A stretch of 64,000 bases of DNA. Source: Shewanella subflava. Lineage in GTDB: Bacteria; Pseudomonadota; Gammaproteobacteria; Enterobacterales; Shewanellaceae. A model generated the notes under the pieces. The model did no database searches, was not told where the DNA came from, and worked only from the letters and a program-made list of their open reading frames with translations. The position numbers were made by a program, and so were the translations under genes. This document shows positions 34,601-43,309 of this stretch, one piece after another. The stretch is from NCBI RefSeq assembly GCF_025971955.1, contig NZ_JAPDMX010000033.1:371973-435972 (forward strand). Reading direction: 5' to 3'. How positions within the stretch are numbered: the stretch's first letter is position 1; the number at the start of each line of letters is the position of its first letter.

Positions 34601-37443
34601 CGGCTTCTCCTGTTAATCAGGCACAGATCCCATCCTCGTCTGTGGCTAACGCTCTCCCCCCTGCGCATTTAAACGCTTTTCAACAGAACCAGTGGCTTGC
34701 TCAGCAAGCGCATTTGGCATTTTTGAAAAGCCGCGATGCAGGCTTAAAAGTGGCTGACACCCTGTTAAAGCAGCAACTTGCTCAGGCTAACGGTTCAGCA
34801 TCCCCGATGGCTGTTAAAGCTCAAGCAGAAAATGTTCTGGCAAAACCTGCCCCGCAAACTGCACTCGCACCTAATCATGCAAAAGTGCCCGCGTATACCG
34901 CGCCTATTCCCGCCAATAAGCCGTGTATTTGGAATTACGCTGACTTAGTGGAATATGCAGAAGGTGATATTGCCAAGGTATTTGGTCAAGAATACGCCAT
35001 TATTGATAGCTACTCTCGTCGGGTACGATTGCCCACCACAGATTACTTATTGGTATCACGGGTCACCAAACTTGATGCGACCATGAACCAATATAAGCCG
35101 TGTTCAATGACCACTGAATACGATATTCCGCTAGATGCACCTTACTTAGTTGATGGGCAAATCCCTTGGGCTGTGGCCGTTGAGTCAGGCCAGTGTGATT
35201 TAATGCTTATCAGCTACTTAGGCATAGACTTTGAAAACAAAGGCGACCGCGTCTATCGCTTATTAGATTGCACCTTAACCTTTTTAGAAGATTTACCTCG
35301 TGGCGGTGATACATTACGTTACGATATTAAAATCAATAACTTTGCTAGCAATGGCGATACATTACTTTTCTTCTTCTCCTATGAATGTTTTGTCGGCGAC
35401 AAAATGATTTTGAAGATGGATGGCGGTTGCGCTGGCTTCTTCACTGATCAAGAACTTGCTGACGGTAAAGGGGTTATTCAAACCGAAGACGAAATTAAAA
35501 AACGCCTTGAAGTGATCAATAACCCTCACAAACTGCGTTTTGAGCCCTTATTACATTGTGGGCAGACACAGTTTACGTATGGCCAAATACATCACTTACT
35601 TACCGGTAATATCGGCAGCTGTTTTGGTGGCGAGCATGCTAAGCATCAGCAGCAAACAGGTGTTCAACCGTCTTTATGTTTTGCATCTGAAAAGTTCTTA
35701 ATGATTGAGCAAGTGAGCAAGCTTACCGTCAATGGCGGTGCGTGGGGCTTAGGCCTAATTGAAGGCCACAAACAATTAGCACCTGATCATTGGTATTTCC
35801 CATGCCACTTTAAAGGTGATCAGGTGATGGCTGGCTCTTTAATGGCCGAAGGCTGTGGTCAGTTATTACAGTTCTTTATGTTGCACATTGGTATGCACAC
35901 CTTAGTGAGTAATGGCCGCTTCCAACCACTTGAAAATGCATCACAAAAAGTGCGCTGCCGTGGTCAGGTATTGCCACAACATGGTGAATTAACCTATCGA
36001 ATGGAAGTCACTGAAATCGGTGTGAGTCCGCGCCCTTATGCCAAAGCCAATATTGATATTCTGCTTAACGGCAAAGTGGTCGTCGATTTCCAAAACTTAG
36101 GTGTCATGATTAAAGAAGAAAGCGAATGTACTCGTTACCCACAACTGGCTTTAGCATCAAATTCAACTGAGCATGTGCAAGATAAAGCACCACTCATGGC
36201 ACAAGTGCCAGATTTAAGCGCCCCAACAAATAAGGGCGTGATTCCGCTTAAACACGTTGAAGCGCCAAGTGTTGCACCAGATTCAAAGTACGCTAACCGC
36301 GTACCAGATACAGTGCCGTTTACGCCTTATCATATGTTCGAGTTTGCAACCGGTAACATTGAAAAGTGTTTTGGGCCAGATTTCAGTATTTACCGAGGCT
36401 TAATTCCACCACGCACACCTTGTGGTGATTTACAGTTAACCACCCGCGTCGTCGAAATTAACGGCAAACGTGGTGAGTTGAAAAAGCCATCATCGTGTAT
36501 TGCTGAATATGAAGTGCCAGCTGATGCTTGGTATTTTGCTAAAAATAGCCACCCAGCGGTGATGCCTTATTCGGTGTTAATGGAAATATCACTGCAACCT
36601 AATGGCTTTATTTCAGGCTATATGGGCACCACTTTAGGATTCCCTGGACAAGAATTGTTTTTCCGTAACCTCGATGGCAGCGGTAAATTATTACGCCATG
36701 TTGATTTACGTGGTAAAACCATTGTCAACGATTCCAAGCTACTATCCACCGTCATTGCGGGTAGCAACATTATTCAAAACTTTACCTTTGACCTAAGCGT
36801 AGACGGAGAGCCTTTCTATACCGGCAGCGCGGTATTTGGTTACTTTAAAGGGGATGCGCTGAAAAACCAGCTTGGTATTGATAACGGTAAAATCACCCAA
36901 CCTTGGCATATTGATAATAATGTGGCCGCTGATATCAGTGTTAACCTACTCGACAAGCAGTCGCGCGTTTTTAACCCACCCGCCAATCAACCTCATTATG
37001 CGCTAGCGGGCGGTCAGTTGAACTTTATCGACAAAGCTGAAATTGTCAAAACTGGCGGCAAATACGGTAAAGGTTACCTTGCAGCATCACGCACCATTGA
37101 CCCAAGTGATTGGTTCTTCCAGTTCCATTTCCATCAAGATCCCGTCATGCCGGGTTCATTAGGCGTTGAAGCTGTGATTGAGTTAATGCAAACTTACGCC
37201 ATTAGCACCGACCTTGGTAAAGGCTTTACGAATCCTAAATTTGGCCAAATATTGTCAGATATCAAGTGGAAATACCGTGGTCAAATCAACCCATTAAACA
37301 AACAAATGTCTCTTGATGTGCATATCAGCGCCGTGAAAGATGAAAATGGCAAGCGCATTATTGTGGGCGACGCAAACCTCAGTAAAGATGGTTTACGTAT
37401 TTATGAAGTAAAAGATATCGCTATTTGTATCGAAGAGGCATAA
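31654..37443 (+). CDS. pfaC: polyunsaturated fatty acid synthase subunit PfaC (KS-CLF-DH-DH)
   Basis: PfaC provides the second ketosynthase, a chain-length factor and two FabA-like dehydratases that place the cis double bonds. In this 1929-residue protein: KS (about 8-470; Cys205 in DAACASS, His in ECHATGT and SNLGHLLTAAG), CLF (about 490-930; the active Cys is replaced in FTISAGEQSVNR), a linker, and two tandem dehydratases (about 1120-1510, FHF/HFKGDQVMAGSL; and about 1560-1920, FHFHQDPVMPGSLG). The start is TTG at 31654, with AAGGAG seven bases upstream; it overlaps the pfaB TGA, and no in-frame ATG lies near. The KS start IAIVGLANQYP follows. Confidence 0.95.
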   Translation: MSSHNTPKIAIVGLANQYPDADTPAKFWQNLLDKKDSRSQISNEKLNAKPQEYTGVQGQSDRFYCDKGGYIQHFQFNANDYHIPASAFSGLDDSFLWATDTARNALADAGIDLNDDRLARTGIVMGTLSFPTAKSNQLFVPLYHDAVEKALQVKLAQPNFVLQRFGEQQPQQINYRNGAIAHNASKLVADALGLGAAQLSLDAACASSVYALKLACDYLHTGKADIMLAGAVSGADPFFINMGFSIFHAYPDHGISAPFDSNSKGLFAGEGAGVLVLKRLEDAERDGDHIYALVSGIGLSNDGKGQFVLSPNSKGQVLSFERAYREANIAPASIEVIECHATGTPLGDKVELTSMERFFEDKLNGSATPLIGSAKSNLGHLLTAAGMPGIMKMIFAMRQGVLPPSINISSPISSPNQLFGQQTLPNDVLPWPDKAGNAARHAGVSVFGFGGCNAHLLIESYDNNRPNHHAKTNAPVLNASHQPMRITGIAAHFGQASSLNELAAKVTQQQSLMTQLPTKRWKGLEKHPELLAKHGLHAAPQGGYIEQFDFDFLRFKVPPNEDDRLISQQLLLMKVADEAIVDAKLTPGSKVAVLVAMETELELHQFRGRVNLHSQIADSLTAHGVELTQDEYLALETIAMDSVLDAAKLNQYTSFIGNIMASRISSLWDFNGPAFTISAGEQSVNRCIDVAQNLFALSSHKEPLDAVIIAAVDLSGSIENMLLKNACLSSSGASDRALSAWHVGEGAGAIVLQTPTAGAANANSYANIDSLQFHSRYCADKVSANILAKSADLVELNQSPESRLDLMGQNLHQQLSQGATNLTQAQQLMGHSFAASGMASIVHSLIKQAQQHSPVNACVVTVSEDQCSNIDLSASSLQQQALRDRLHLPLTQQLATGSKLSLIKQVSLGGQDIYQHIIDTPLSAMTQIQAKCAHIVPVARPTATISAIPMTYSLTHQNKLTQSVTESTTSTETTPNIMPNLKSASPVNQAQIPSSSVANALPPAHLNAFQQNQWLAQQAHLAFLKSRDAGLKVADTLLKQQLAQANGSASPMAVKAQAENVLAKPAPQTALAPNHAKVPAYTAPIPANKPCIWNYADLVEYAEGDIAKVFGQEYAIIDSYSRRVRLPTTDYLLVSRVTKLDATMNQYKPCSMTTEYDIPLDAPYLVDGQIPWAVAVESGQCDLMLISYLGIDFENKGDRVYRLLDCTLTFLEDLPRGGDTLRYDIKINNFASNGDTLLFFFSYECFVGDKMILKMDGGCAGFFTDQELADGKGVIQTEDEIKKRLEVINNPHKLRFEPLLHCGQTQFTYGQIHHLLTGNIGSCFGGEHAKHQQQTGVQPSLCFASEKFLMIEQVSKLTVNGGAWGLGLIEGHKQLAPDHWYFPCHFKGDQVMAGSLMAEGCGQLLQFFMLHIGMHTLVSNGRFQPLENASQKVRCRGQVLPQHGELTYRMEVTEIGVSPRPYAKANIDILLNGKVVVDFQNLGVMIKEESECTRYPQLALASNSTEHVQDKAPLMAQVPDLSAPTNKGVIPLKHVEAPSVAPDSKYANRVPDTVPFTPYHMFEFATGNIEKCFGPDFSIYRGLIPPRTPCGDLQLTTRVVEINGKRGELKKPSSCIAEYEVPADAWYFAKNSHPAVMPYSVLMEISLQPNGFISGYMGTTLGFPGQELFFRNLDGSGKLLRHVDLRGKTIVNDSKLLSTVIAGSNIIQNFTFDLSVDGEPFYTGSAVFGYFKGDALKNQLGIDNGKITQPWHIDNNVAADISVNLLDKQSRVFNPPANQPHYALAGGQLNFIDKAEIVKTGGKYGKGYLAASRTIDPSDWFFQFHFHQDPVMPGSLGVEAVIELMQTYAISTDLGKGFTNPKFGQILSDIKWKYRGQINPLNKQMSLDVHISAVKDENGKRIIVGDANLSKDGLRIYEVKDIAICIEEA

Positions 37444-37453
37444 GGGAATAATA

Positions 37454-39109
37454 ATGACAATAAGTATCCAAAACGAAAAGCTTTCTCCATGGCCTTGGCA
37501 AGTTGCCTCAAGCGATGCCAGCTTTGACCCTGTTAATATGGGTAAAAAATTAAAAGACCTCACAAAGTCATGCTATTTGATTAATCACCCAGAGCAAGGC
37601 TTAGGTGTATCGCAGCAGGCACAAGTGATTACCGAGCAAGACGAGATAGCCAACATTGCCAGTAATGATGCCAATGCGCAGCATTTACCTGTCAGTGCTT
37701 TTGCCCCAGCCCTTGGCACGCAAAGCTTAGGTGACAGTAATTTTCGTCGGGTTCATGGGGTAAAATATGCCTATTACGCAGGGGCTATGGCCAACGGTAT
37801 TGCCTCTGAAGAATTAGTCATCGCACTTGGTCAAGCCGGTATTTTATGCTCATTTGGTGCTGCTGGCCTTATTCCATCACGCGTGGAACAAGCCATTCAG
37901 CGTATTCAAGCTGCGCTGCCCAATGGCCCATATATGTTTAACTTGATCCATAGCCCGAGTGAGCCTGCACTTGAGCGCGGCAGTGTCGAACTATTTTTAA
38001 AACATAAGGTTCGTACTGTAGAAGCCTCAGCCTTTTTGGGCTTAACGCCGCAAATCGTTTATTACCGAGCCGCGGGCCTTAGCCTTGATAGCCAAGGTGA
38101 AGTGGTAATTGGCAATAAAGTGATCGCTAAAATTAGCCGTACTGAAGTGGCGACTAAATTTATGGAACCTGCGCCAGTCAAAATGCTACAACAGCTAGTC
38201 GATGAAGGATTAATTACTCCATTACAAATGGAATTAGCCCAACAAGTGCCGATGGCGGATGATATTACCGCCGAAGCAGACTCGGGGGGGCATACCGACA
38301 ACCGTCCGTTGGTCACCTTATTGCCGACGATTTTAGCCCTAAAAGATAAAGTTCAAGCTAAATATCAATACAAAACCCCAATCCGTGTAGGATGTGGTGG
38401 CGGTGTGGGCACGCCCGATGCGGCATTAGCAACCTTCAACATGGGAGCAGCCTTTATTGTAACAGGCTCAATTAATCAGGCTTGTGTTGAAGCGGGTGCC
38501 AGTGAGCATACCCGTAAATTACTTGCGACGACCGAAATGGCTGATGTCACCATGGCACCAGCTGCAGATATGTTTGAAATGGGCGTAAAACTGCAAGTGG
38601 TTAAGCGCGGCACGCTATTCCCGATGCGTGCCAACAAGTTATACGAAATTTATACCCGTTATGATTCTATCGAAGCGATCCCAGCCGATGAGCGTGAAAA
38701 ACTGGAAAAACAAGTGTTTCGTTCAAGTCTTGATGATATTTGGGCGGGTACGGTTGCGCATTTTAATGAACGCGACCCTAAGCAAATTGAACGCGCTAAA
38801 GATAATCCAAAACGTAAAATGGCGTTAATTTTCCGCTGGTATCTTGGCCTATCAAGTCGTTGGTCAAATACCGGTGAAGTTGGTCGTGAAATGGATTATC
38901 AAATATGGGCAGGCCCAGCACTTGGTGCCTTCAATGAATGGGCTAAAGGCAGTTATTTAGATGATTATACTAAGCGAAATGCGGTAGACTTAGCTAAACA
39001 TATGATGCACGGCGCCGCCTACCAAGCTAGAGTTAACTTATTGACGGCGCAAGGTGTAGCAGTGCCTGTTGAACTACAACGCTGGCGTCCACAGGATCAA
39101 GTGAAGTAA
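37454..39109 (+). CDS. pfaD: polyunsaturated fatty acid synthase enoyl reductase PfaD
   Basis: PfaD is an FMN-dependent, NADPH-using enoyl reductase of the 2-nitropropane dioxygenase fold that acts in trans on the PUFA synthase. The 551-residue protein shows LGTQSLGDSNFRRVHGVKYA near residue 90, the FMN-binding GCGGGVGTPDAALATFNMGA region and AAFIVTGSINQA. Start ATG at 37454 with an AAGGGA ribosome site. It follows pfaC by 10 bp and ends the pfa operon; 94 bp later a small separate gene begins. Confidence 0.96.
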   Translation: MTISIQNEKLSPWPWQVASSDASFDPVNMGKKLKDLTKSCYLINHPEQGLGVSQQAQVITEQDEIANIASNDANAQHLPVSAFAPALGTQSLGDSNFRRVHGVKYAYYAGAMANGIASEELVIALGQAGILCSFGAAGLIPSRVEQAIQRIQAALPNGPYMFNLIHSPSEPALERGSVELFLKHKVRTVEASAFLGLTPQIVYYRAAGLSLDSQGEVVIGNKVIAKISRTEVATKFMEPAPVKMLQQLVDEGLITPLQMELAQQVPMADDITAEADSGGHTDNRPLVTLLPTILALKDKVQAKYQYKTPIRVGCGGGVGTPDAALATFNMGAAFIVTGSINQACVEAGASEHTRKLLATTEMADVTMAPAADMFEMGVKLQVVKRGTLFPMRANKLYEIYTRYDSIEAIPADEREKLEKQVFRSSLDDIWAGTVAHFNERDPKQIERAKDNPKRKMALIFRWYLGLSSRWSNTGEVGREMDYQIWAGPALGAFNEWAKGSYLDDYTKRNAVDLAKHMMHGAAYQARVNLLTAQGVAVPVELQRWRPQDQVK

Positions 39110-39203
39110 TTAGCGTCAACAATGCTATCTGCACTCGATAAAATATTCAATAAGGTCTGTTAACATGCCTATGATTAACAGAAACTTACACTAGGTAATG
39201 GTA

Positions 39204-39461
39204 ATGAGCGAAACGCAAAAACTGGATTTTTCAGCCGTTAATAACACGACTCTAGCGTCTTTTAATCAACATAAAAATTTGATTAAACGCATGATGAAAG
39301 GAAATAGCGCAACCTGCAGTGAATGCAATAAACCGCTTACCTTACAATTGCCGCCCAACACAAAAAATGCCAAGCCAAGTGCTAAACCTCCTGGTATTTA
39401 CTGTGCAAAAGGGTGTACGGATATAGAGTTAGATATGGAAGCCGTATCTTTGATGCAATAA
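39204..39461 (+). CDS. small cysteine-rich protein, unknown function
   Basis: An 85-residue soluble protein. Two cysteine pairs, CSEC (residues 38-41) and CAKGC (69-73), are spaced like a small zinc ribbon; an intervening loop is rich in Lys and Pro. I do not recognise a characterised family. The ATG at 39204 has AGGT at a suitable distance; an ATG two codons earlier is possible. It lies 94 bp downstream of pfaD in the same direction and ahead of a terminator, so it could be read through from the pfa operon, but its relation to fatty-acid synthesis is unknown. Confidence 0.65.
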   Translation: MSETQKLDFSAVNNTTLASFNQHKNLIKRMMKGNSATCSECNKPLTLQLPPNTKNAKPSAKPPGIYCAKGCTDIELDMEAVSLMQ

Positions 39462-39485
39462 AAATACTGTGTTTTGGTATTGATT

Positions 39486-39510
39486 AAAGGCGCCTTTGGC
39501 GTCTTTTTTA
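39486..39510 (+). terminator. intrinsic terminator after the Cys-rich gene, possibly closing the pfa region
   Basis: Inverted repeat AAAGGCGCC / GGCGTCTTT (one wobble pair), 3-nt loop, then a run of T. The remaining 300 bp up to 39815 is A/T-rich and shows no gene or clear signal. Confidence 0.8.
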
Positions 39511-39815
39511 TTGTCTGAATGAAACCTATTATCGTAAATCAGCGAGCAAACATCGCCATGGGAAAACACAATAACAAGGCAGTTTTTATAATAAGTCTTT
39601 GTAGAGAAATAGAATTTAATGCCTATATCGAGTGTTTTTTCAAATTAGCATGAGCAGTTTTTTATTACGATGACGATTAATCACCAAAGCTTGAAATAAA
39701 ATAACTCTTTTCTAGGTCTACTCTTTTAATTGCAAACACTATAATGTTAAAAGTGAATATACATTCTGCACCTCGATGTGCCGAACATCATAAAAATACA
39801 GATTCAAGGTTATCA

Positions 39816-40586
39816 ATGAAGTATCGTTTTATGTTAGCCCTTGCTGCCATCGTTTTTAGCGGCGTAAGTTTTGCCAAAACTGAAGATTATCAGTTTGCCT
39901 CTATAGAATTTTTGTTTGAACAACAAGTTGGCGCAAAAGTGCTGCCAGAGATTTATGCAAAATTGGGATTAACCATCAGTATCACGCCTATGCCTGGCAA
40001 GCGTGCCCAGCGAGAAGCTGTGTCGGGTCATAAAGATGGCGAGATCATGCGAATATGGACTTATGGTATTGAAAATCCAACAATGATCCGCGTACCAACT
40101 GCGTATTATCAATTAGAAACCATGGCGTTTGTGCATAAAAATAGCCAAATTAACTTAGCGTCTCATTCTGAACTACTCAACCACAACTTATTAAAAGTCC
40201 GTGGGGTAAAGCACACTGACAATATCACTCACGGCCTAAAGTATGTGTTCAATTATGATGACACATTAAGCATGATGACGGCTTTAGGCGAGAGCAATAA
40301 CAGCGTAGCACTAACCAATACCGCCGACGGTTTATATGCGCTTAAAAAATTAAATATTGATTACATTAAGCCCCTGCCCCCCGCACTTGCGACATTAGAG
40401 CTTTACCATTACATCAATCCTAAAAATGCAGCTTTGGTGCCTAAAATTGATGCGGTAATTAAATCCATGAAAGCCAGTGGCGAGCTCGATATGCTTTTAC
40501 GTGAAGCTGAAGGTGAAGTGCTAGCCAGTCTTGATGCGCCGAAAAAATCTGCCAATGATAAACTGACGACGGTGGCACAAAAATAG
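39816..40586 (+). CDS. periplasmic substrate-binding-like protein, orphan
   Basis: A 256-residue secreted protein with signal peptide MKYRFMLALAAIVFSGVSFA and a mature part that resembles family 3 binding proteins (FEQQVGAKVLPEIYAKLGL, then TPMPGKRAQREAVSG, and RVPTAYYQLETMAFVHK). The ATG at 39816 has AAGG seven bases before; the longer frame has no signal peptide at its start. No transporter genes lie near. This is the third such orphan in the window. The ligand is unknown. Its last codon lies in a 10-bp tandem repeat. Confidence 0.72.
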   Translation: MKYRFMLALAAIVFSGVSFAKTEDYQFASIEFLFEQQVGAKVLPEIYAKLGLTISITPMPGKRAQREAVSGHKDGEIMRIWTYGIENPTMIRVPTAYYQLETMAFVHKNSQINLASHSELLNHNLLKVRGVKHTDNITHGLKYVFNYDDTLSMMTALGESNNSVALTNTADGLYALKKLNIDYIKPLPPALATLELYHYINPKNAALVPKIDAVIKSMKASGELDMLLREAEGEVLASLDAPKKSANDKLTTVAQK

Positions 40587-40610
40587 CTAAAAATAGCTAA
40601 AAATAGCTAA
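40581..40610 (+). repeat. three tandem copies of a 10-bp unit at a gene end
   Basis: AAATAGCTAA three times in a row; the first copy contains the TAG stop of the binding-protein gene. Confidence 0.85.
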
Positions 40611-40705
40611 TACTACCTACTTGAATTTTAAAGATTAACGCATCAAACCTCAATCATTGCACACCGCGCACAACAGCCAGATTTAAAATTGAACAAGGAT
40701 TTAAC

Positions 40706-41563
40706 ATGACAAACCAATACACGCCTCCAGCTGTATGGACAATGGAAAATGAAAATGGCGGCCAGTGGGCCAGTATCAATCGCCCTGATTCTGGTGCGCG
40801 CCATGAGCAATCCTTACCCGTTGGAAAGCACGACTTACAGCTTTATTCATTAGCAACACCTAACGGCCAAAAAGTGACCATTCTGCTTGAGGAATTACTG
40901 GCATTAGGAGTGAAAGGTGCTGAATATGATGCCCACTTAATTAATATTGGTGAAGGTAATCAGTTTTCATCTGGGTTTGTGCACGTGAACCCCAATTCAA
41001 AAATTCCAGCACTGGTTGATAACTCAGGTGCTGAAGCCATAAATGTATTTGAGTCTGGCGGCATTCTATTATACCTAGCAGACAAATTTGGCCACTTTAT
41101 ACCAACGGACATTGCTAAGCGAACCAAAGTGATGAACTGGTTATTTTGGTTACAAGGTTCTGCGCCTTATCTTGGCGGCGGCTTTGGCCATTTTTACGCT
41201 TACGCGCCAGAAAAGTTTGAATATCCTATCAATCGCTTCTCAATGGAAGTAAAGCGCCAATTAGATTTGTTAGATAAACAGCTTGCCCAAAACGCCTATA
41301 TTAGTGGTGATGAATACTCGATTGCTGACATCGCTATTTGGCCGTGGTATGGCAATCTCGTATTGGGGAACCTTTATAACGCAGGTGTATTTTTAGATGT
41401 TGCCAGTTATACCCATGTTTTGCGATGGGCAAAAGCAATTGAGCAACGCCCTGCTGTGCAACGTGGCAGAATTGTCAATCGAACCTGGGGCGAAGTATGG
41501 GAACAAGTACCAAACCGTCATAGCGCGGCAGATATTGATAACGTGCTGGCACTGAAACCCTAG
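40706..41563 (+). CDS. yghU: glutathione S-transferase-like disulphide-bond oxidoreductase
   Basis: YghU is a GST-superfamily enzyme that reduces disulphides (for example 2-hydroxyethyl disulphide) and binds two glutathiones per monomer. The 285-residue protein is similar to E. coli YghU across its length: VWTMENENGGQWASINRP, LPVGKHDLQLYSLATPNGQK, the glutathione-site VNPNSKIPALV and FESGGILLYLADKFG, then LGGGFGHFYAYAPEK and the C-terminal RPAVQRGRIVNRTWG. It stands as a single gene followed by a 950-bp gene-free stretch. Confidence 0.95.
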   Translation: MTNQYTPPAVWTMENENGGQWASINRPDSGARHEQSLPVGKHDLQLYSLATPNGQKVTILLEELLALGVKGAEYDAHLINIGEGNQFSSGFVHVNPNSKIPALVDNSGAEAINVFESGGILLYLADKFGHFIPTDIAKRTKVMNWLFWLQGSAPYLGGGFGHFYAYAPEKFEYPINRFSMEVKRQLDLLDKQLAQNAYISGDEYSIADIAIWPWYGNLVLGNLYNAGVFLDVASYTHVLRWAKAIEQRPAVQRGRIVNRTWGEVWEQVPNRHSAADIDNVLALKP

Positions 41564-41904
41564 GCCCAACTTGTTTAAACTCTGCTTGGTTAGACATCAC
41601 GCTTTAACAACCGATGCTACTTAATCAGCTTAAATCGGCCCATAGACTGAATTGTCGATTTAAGCTTTAATTATCCAACCCTATTATTGTACGACCATCG
41701 TATAGTTTGATAAAAATCATGGCTGTCATGAGCGAGAATAACGTAATAGTTGGATAATGGATTAGATAATGAATGTCGCTTTTTGATAATAAAACTTGAT
41801 CATTTTCAAGCTCATTTATGGACAAAAACGATTTAGAACACAGCCTGCCGCAGGCCTATGTGCAAGCTCGACCGTGACACGCTGCAAGTTCGTCCCTGAA
41901 AGCT

Positions 41905-41941
41905 CGGCCATGACGTCCATGTCATGGACGGTCACGGCCGC
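41905..41941. repeat. imperfect 37-bp palindrome
   Basis: CGGCCATGAC, GTCCATG, T, CATGGAC, G, GTCACGGCCG: the central 15 bp (41915-41929) are a perfect palindrome around one base, and the outer 10-bp arms differ by one base. It is embedded in a 950-bp gene-free region. Confidence 0.8.
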
Positions 41942-42065
41942 GCTTACACTGGAATTATTATCTCTTCGATTTGACTGTATTTGGGCAATTATAAAAAGCA
42001 AAAAGATAAGTAACTAATCAGCTAAAAGGCTCAATATGAATTGAGGTCATCGAGAAAAGGCCGTG

Positions 42066-42087
42066 AGCTTGGCATGGATGCCAAGCT
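42066..42087. repeat. 22-bp hairpin (10-bp perfect arms)
   Basis: AGCTTGGCAT, GG, ATGCCAAGCT, preceded by GGCCGTG and followed ~15 bp later by CGGTCAC. The flanks echo those of the palindrome at 41905-41941, so the two may be members of one repeat family. Confidence 0.75.
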
Positions 42088-42179
42088 AGCTTTCGTTAGG
42101 CTACGGTCACTCTTTGGCATCCCTGCCACAGTGACATTTGTAAATCCATTTACTTCAGATACCTATCGGAAGCGTTAGG

Positions 42180-42480
42180 GAGATTTTGTATTAGGCGACA
42201 ATGGCCGAAGCAAGCTAGAAATGAAGTTTAAAGCTGGATCAAACTCCATCGAAAATATGCGCTTTTCAGCATTTTTCGTCTGGGGCGCTGAGGTTTTCCA
42301 AAGGGCTTCTTTTGTAAAAAAAGCGTGCGTTTTGCCCCTTTGGTCTGGTGTGGGCGAAGCGCCACGAGGTTGGTGGCCGCAGGCCATCTACTAAACTCGC
42401 TTTGGGGCAGAAATGTTTTAGTCCTGCCTCCCGTTTTCTCAGCAGATATAGCAAAATATCAAACAATTTATAAATGCCCG
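42180..42480 (-). other. gene-free stretch with a possible degenerate repeat
   Basis: From 41564 to 42520 there is no credible gene. In 42180-42480 two overlapping minus-strand frames (about 70 codons) have the composition of spurious ORFs from a repetitive element rather than a protein. It looks like an old insertion or a decayed repeat, but no terminal inverted repeats or target duplication are visible. Confidence 0.35.
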
Positions 42481-42520
42481 AACACTATTAAGCTGATCAA
42501 ACCTTAATCAAAACGCATAA

Positions 42521-43309
42521 CTATCGGTTGTGATCAAATCTGACGCTTATTTTACCCAAATGTTGATATTCAATATCAACATTGGTTGCCAACGGAACCT
42601 TTACCACACCACAGTATGAGCCTGTTATTATCGCCTGACCTTTTTTGAGACTGACACCTTTAGATGTTAAATAATTGATTAACCAATAAATGGGGGCTTG
42701 TGGAGACTGACAAGGATGCACACCTTCAAACATGTGCGCTTCGCCATTATGACTCACAGTGATATTGATGTTATTGGCTTGATAAGCAAGAGGCTTGTCG
42801 ATTTGCGGCCCTAAATACAACCCCTGATTACTTAATCCATCAGCCAGCTTTTCATAATAGCTTGCGGGGTAATCAGTACTGAACCGACCTTGAATTAACT
42901 CTAGCGCCATATGGGTAGCACTGATAGCCAAATCTATTTGTTCATTGCTGTAATGTTGATAAGCCGTAAAGTCTTGTCCCAAAACAAAGGCAATTTCAGG
43001 CTCGATTAACGCTTGTAAGCCGCTCGTTTTAGCAGAGGGGATTATAGGGCAATGAAACTGTTCCACCACAGCCCGCGCCAAAATGGGTGCAAAAATCAAT
43101 TGGCCATTTTCCAGTGGCGTTAAACACTTCCATCCAGCAATATCTTGATTTGAAAGAGCGATCATTTGTTGCTGCACCGCGAAAGCATCATCAATACTGT
43201 GCGGTTTTAAATCAACATGTTCAGACGCTGGTGAAATAGCGCTGCGTTGAGTGAATAAATGTTGCGCTAATAGGCTATGTGAATTTGTCATCGTTTGTTG
43301 AGTATCCAT
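42521..43309 (-). CDS. 2-keto-4-pentenoate hydratase-like enzyme
   Basis: A 262-residue member of the hydratase branch of the FAH superfamily, which adds water to 2-oxo-4-enoates in catechol meta-cleavage. Visible features: IAGWKCLTPLENG, EPEIAFVLGQDF with metal-binding Glu residues, THMALELIQGRF, and ITGSYCGVV. The ATG at 43309 overlaps the TAA of the upstream FAH gene (TAATG); a longer frame would begin inside it. The pair is a two-gene operon for handling an oxo-dienoate, but no ring-cleavage dioxygenase lies near, so the substrate is not known. Confidence 0.8.
   Translation of the reverse strand: MDTQQTMTNSHSLLAQHLFTQRSAISPASEHVDLKPHSIDDAFAVQQQMIALSNQDIAGWKCLTPLENGQLIFAPILARAVVEQFHCPIIPSAKTSGLQALIEPEIAFVLGQDFTAYQHYSNEQIDLAISATHMALELIQGRFSTDYPASYYEKLADGLSNQGLYLGPQIDKPLAYQANNINITVSHNGEAHMFEGVHPCQSPQAPIYWLINYLTSKGVSLKKGQAIITGSYCGVVKVPLATNVDIEYQHLGKISVRFDHNR

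Noticed and set aside
42175..42466. Two overlapping ~70-codon minus-strand ORFs
   Set aside because: They overlap in different frames, have low-complexity basic composition and lie in repeat-like DNA.
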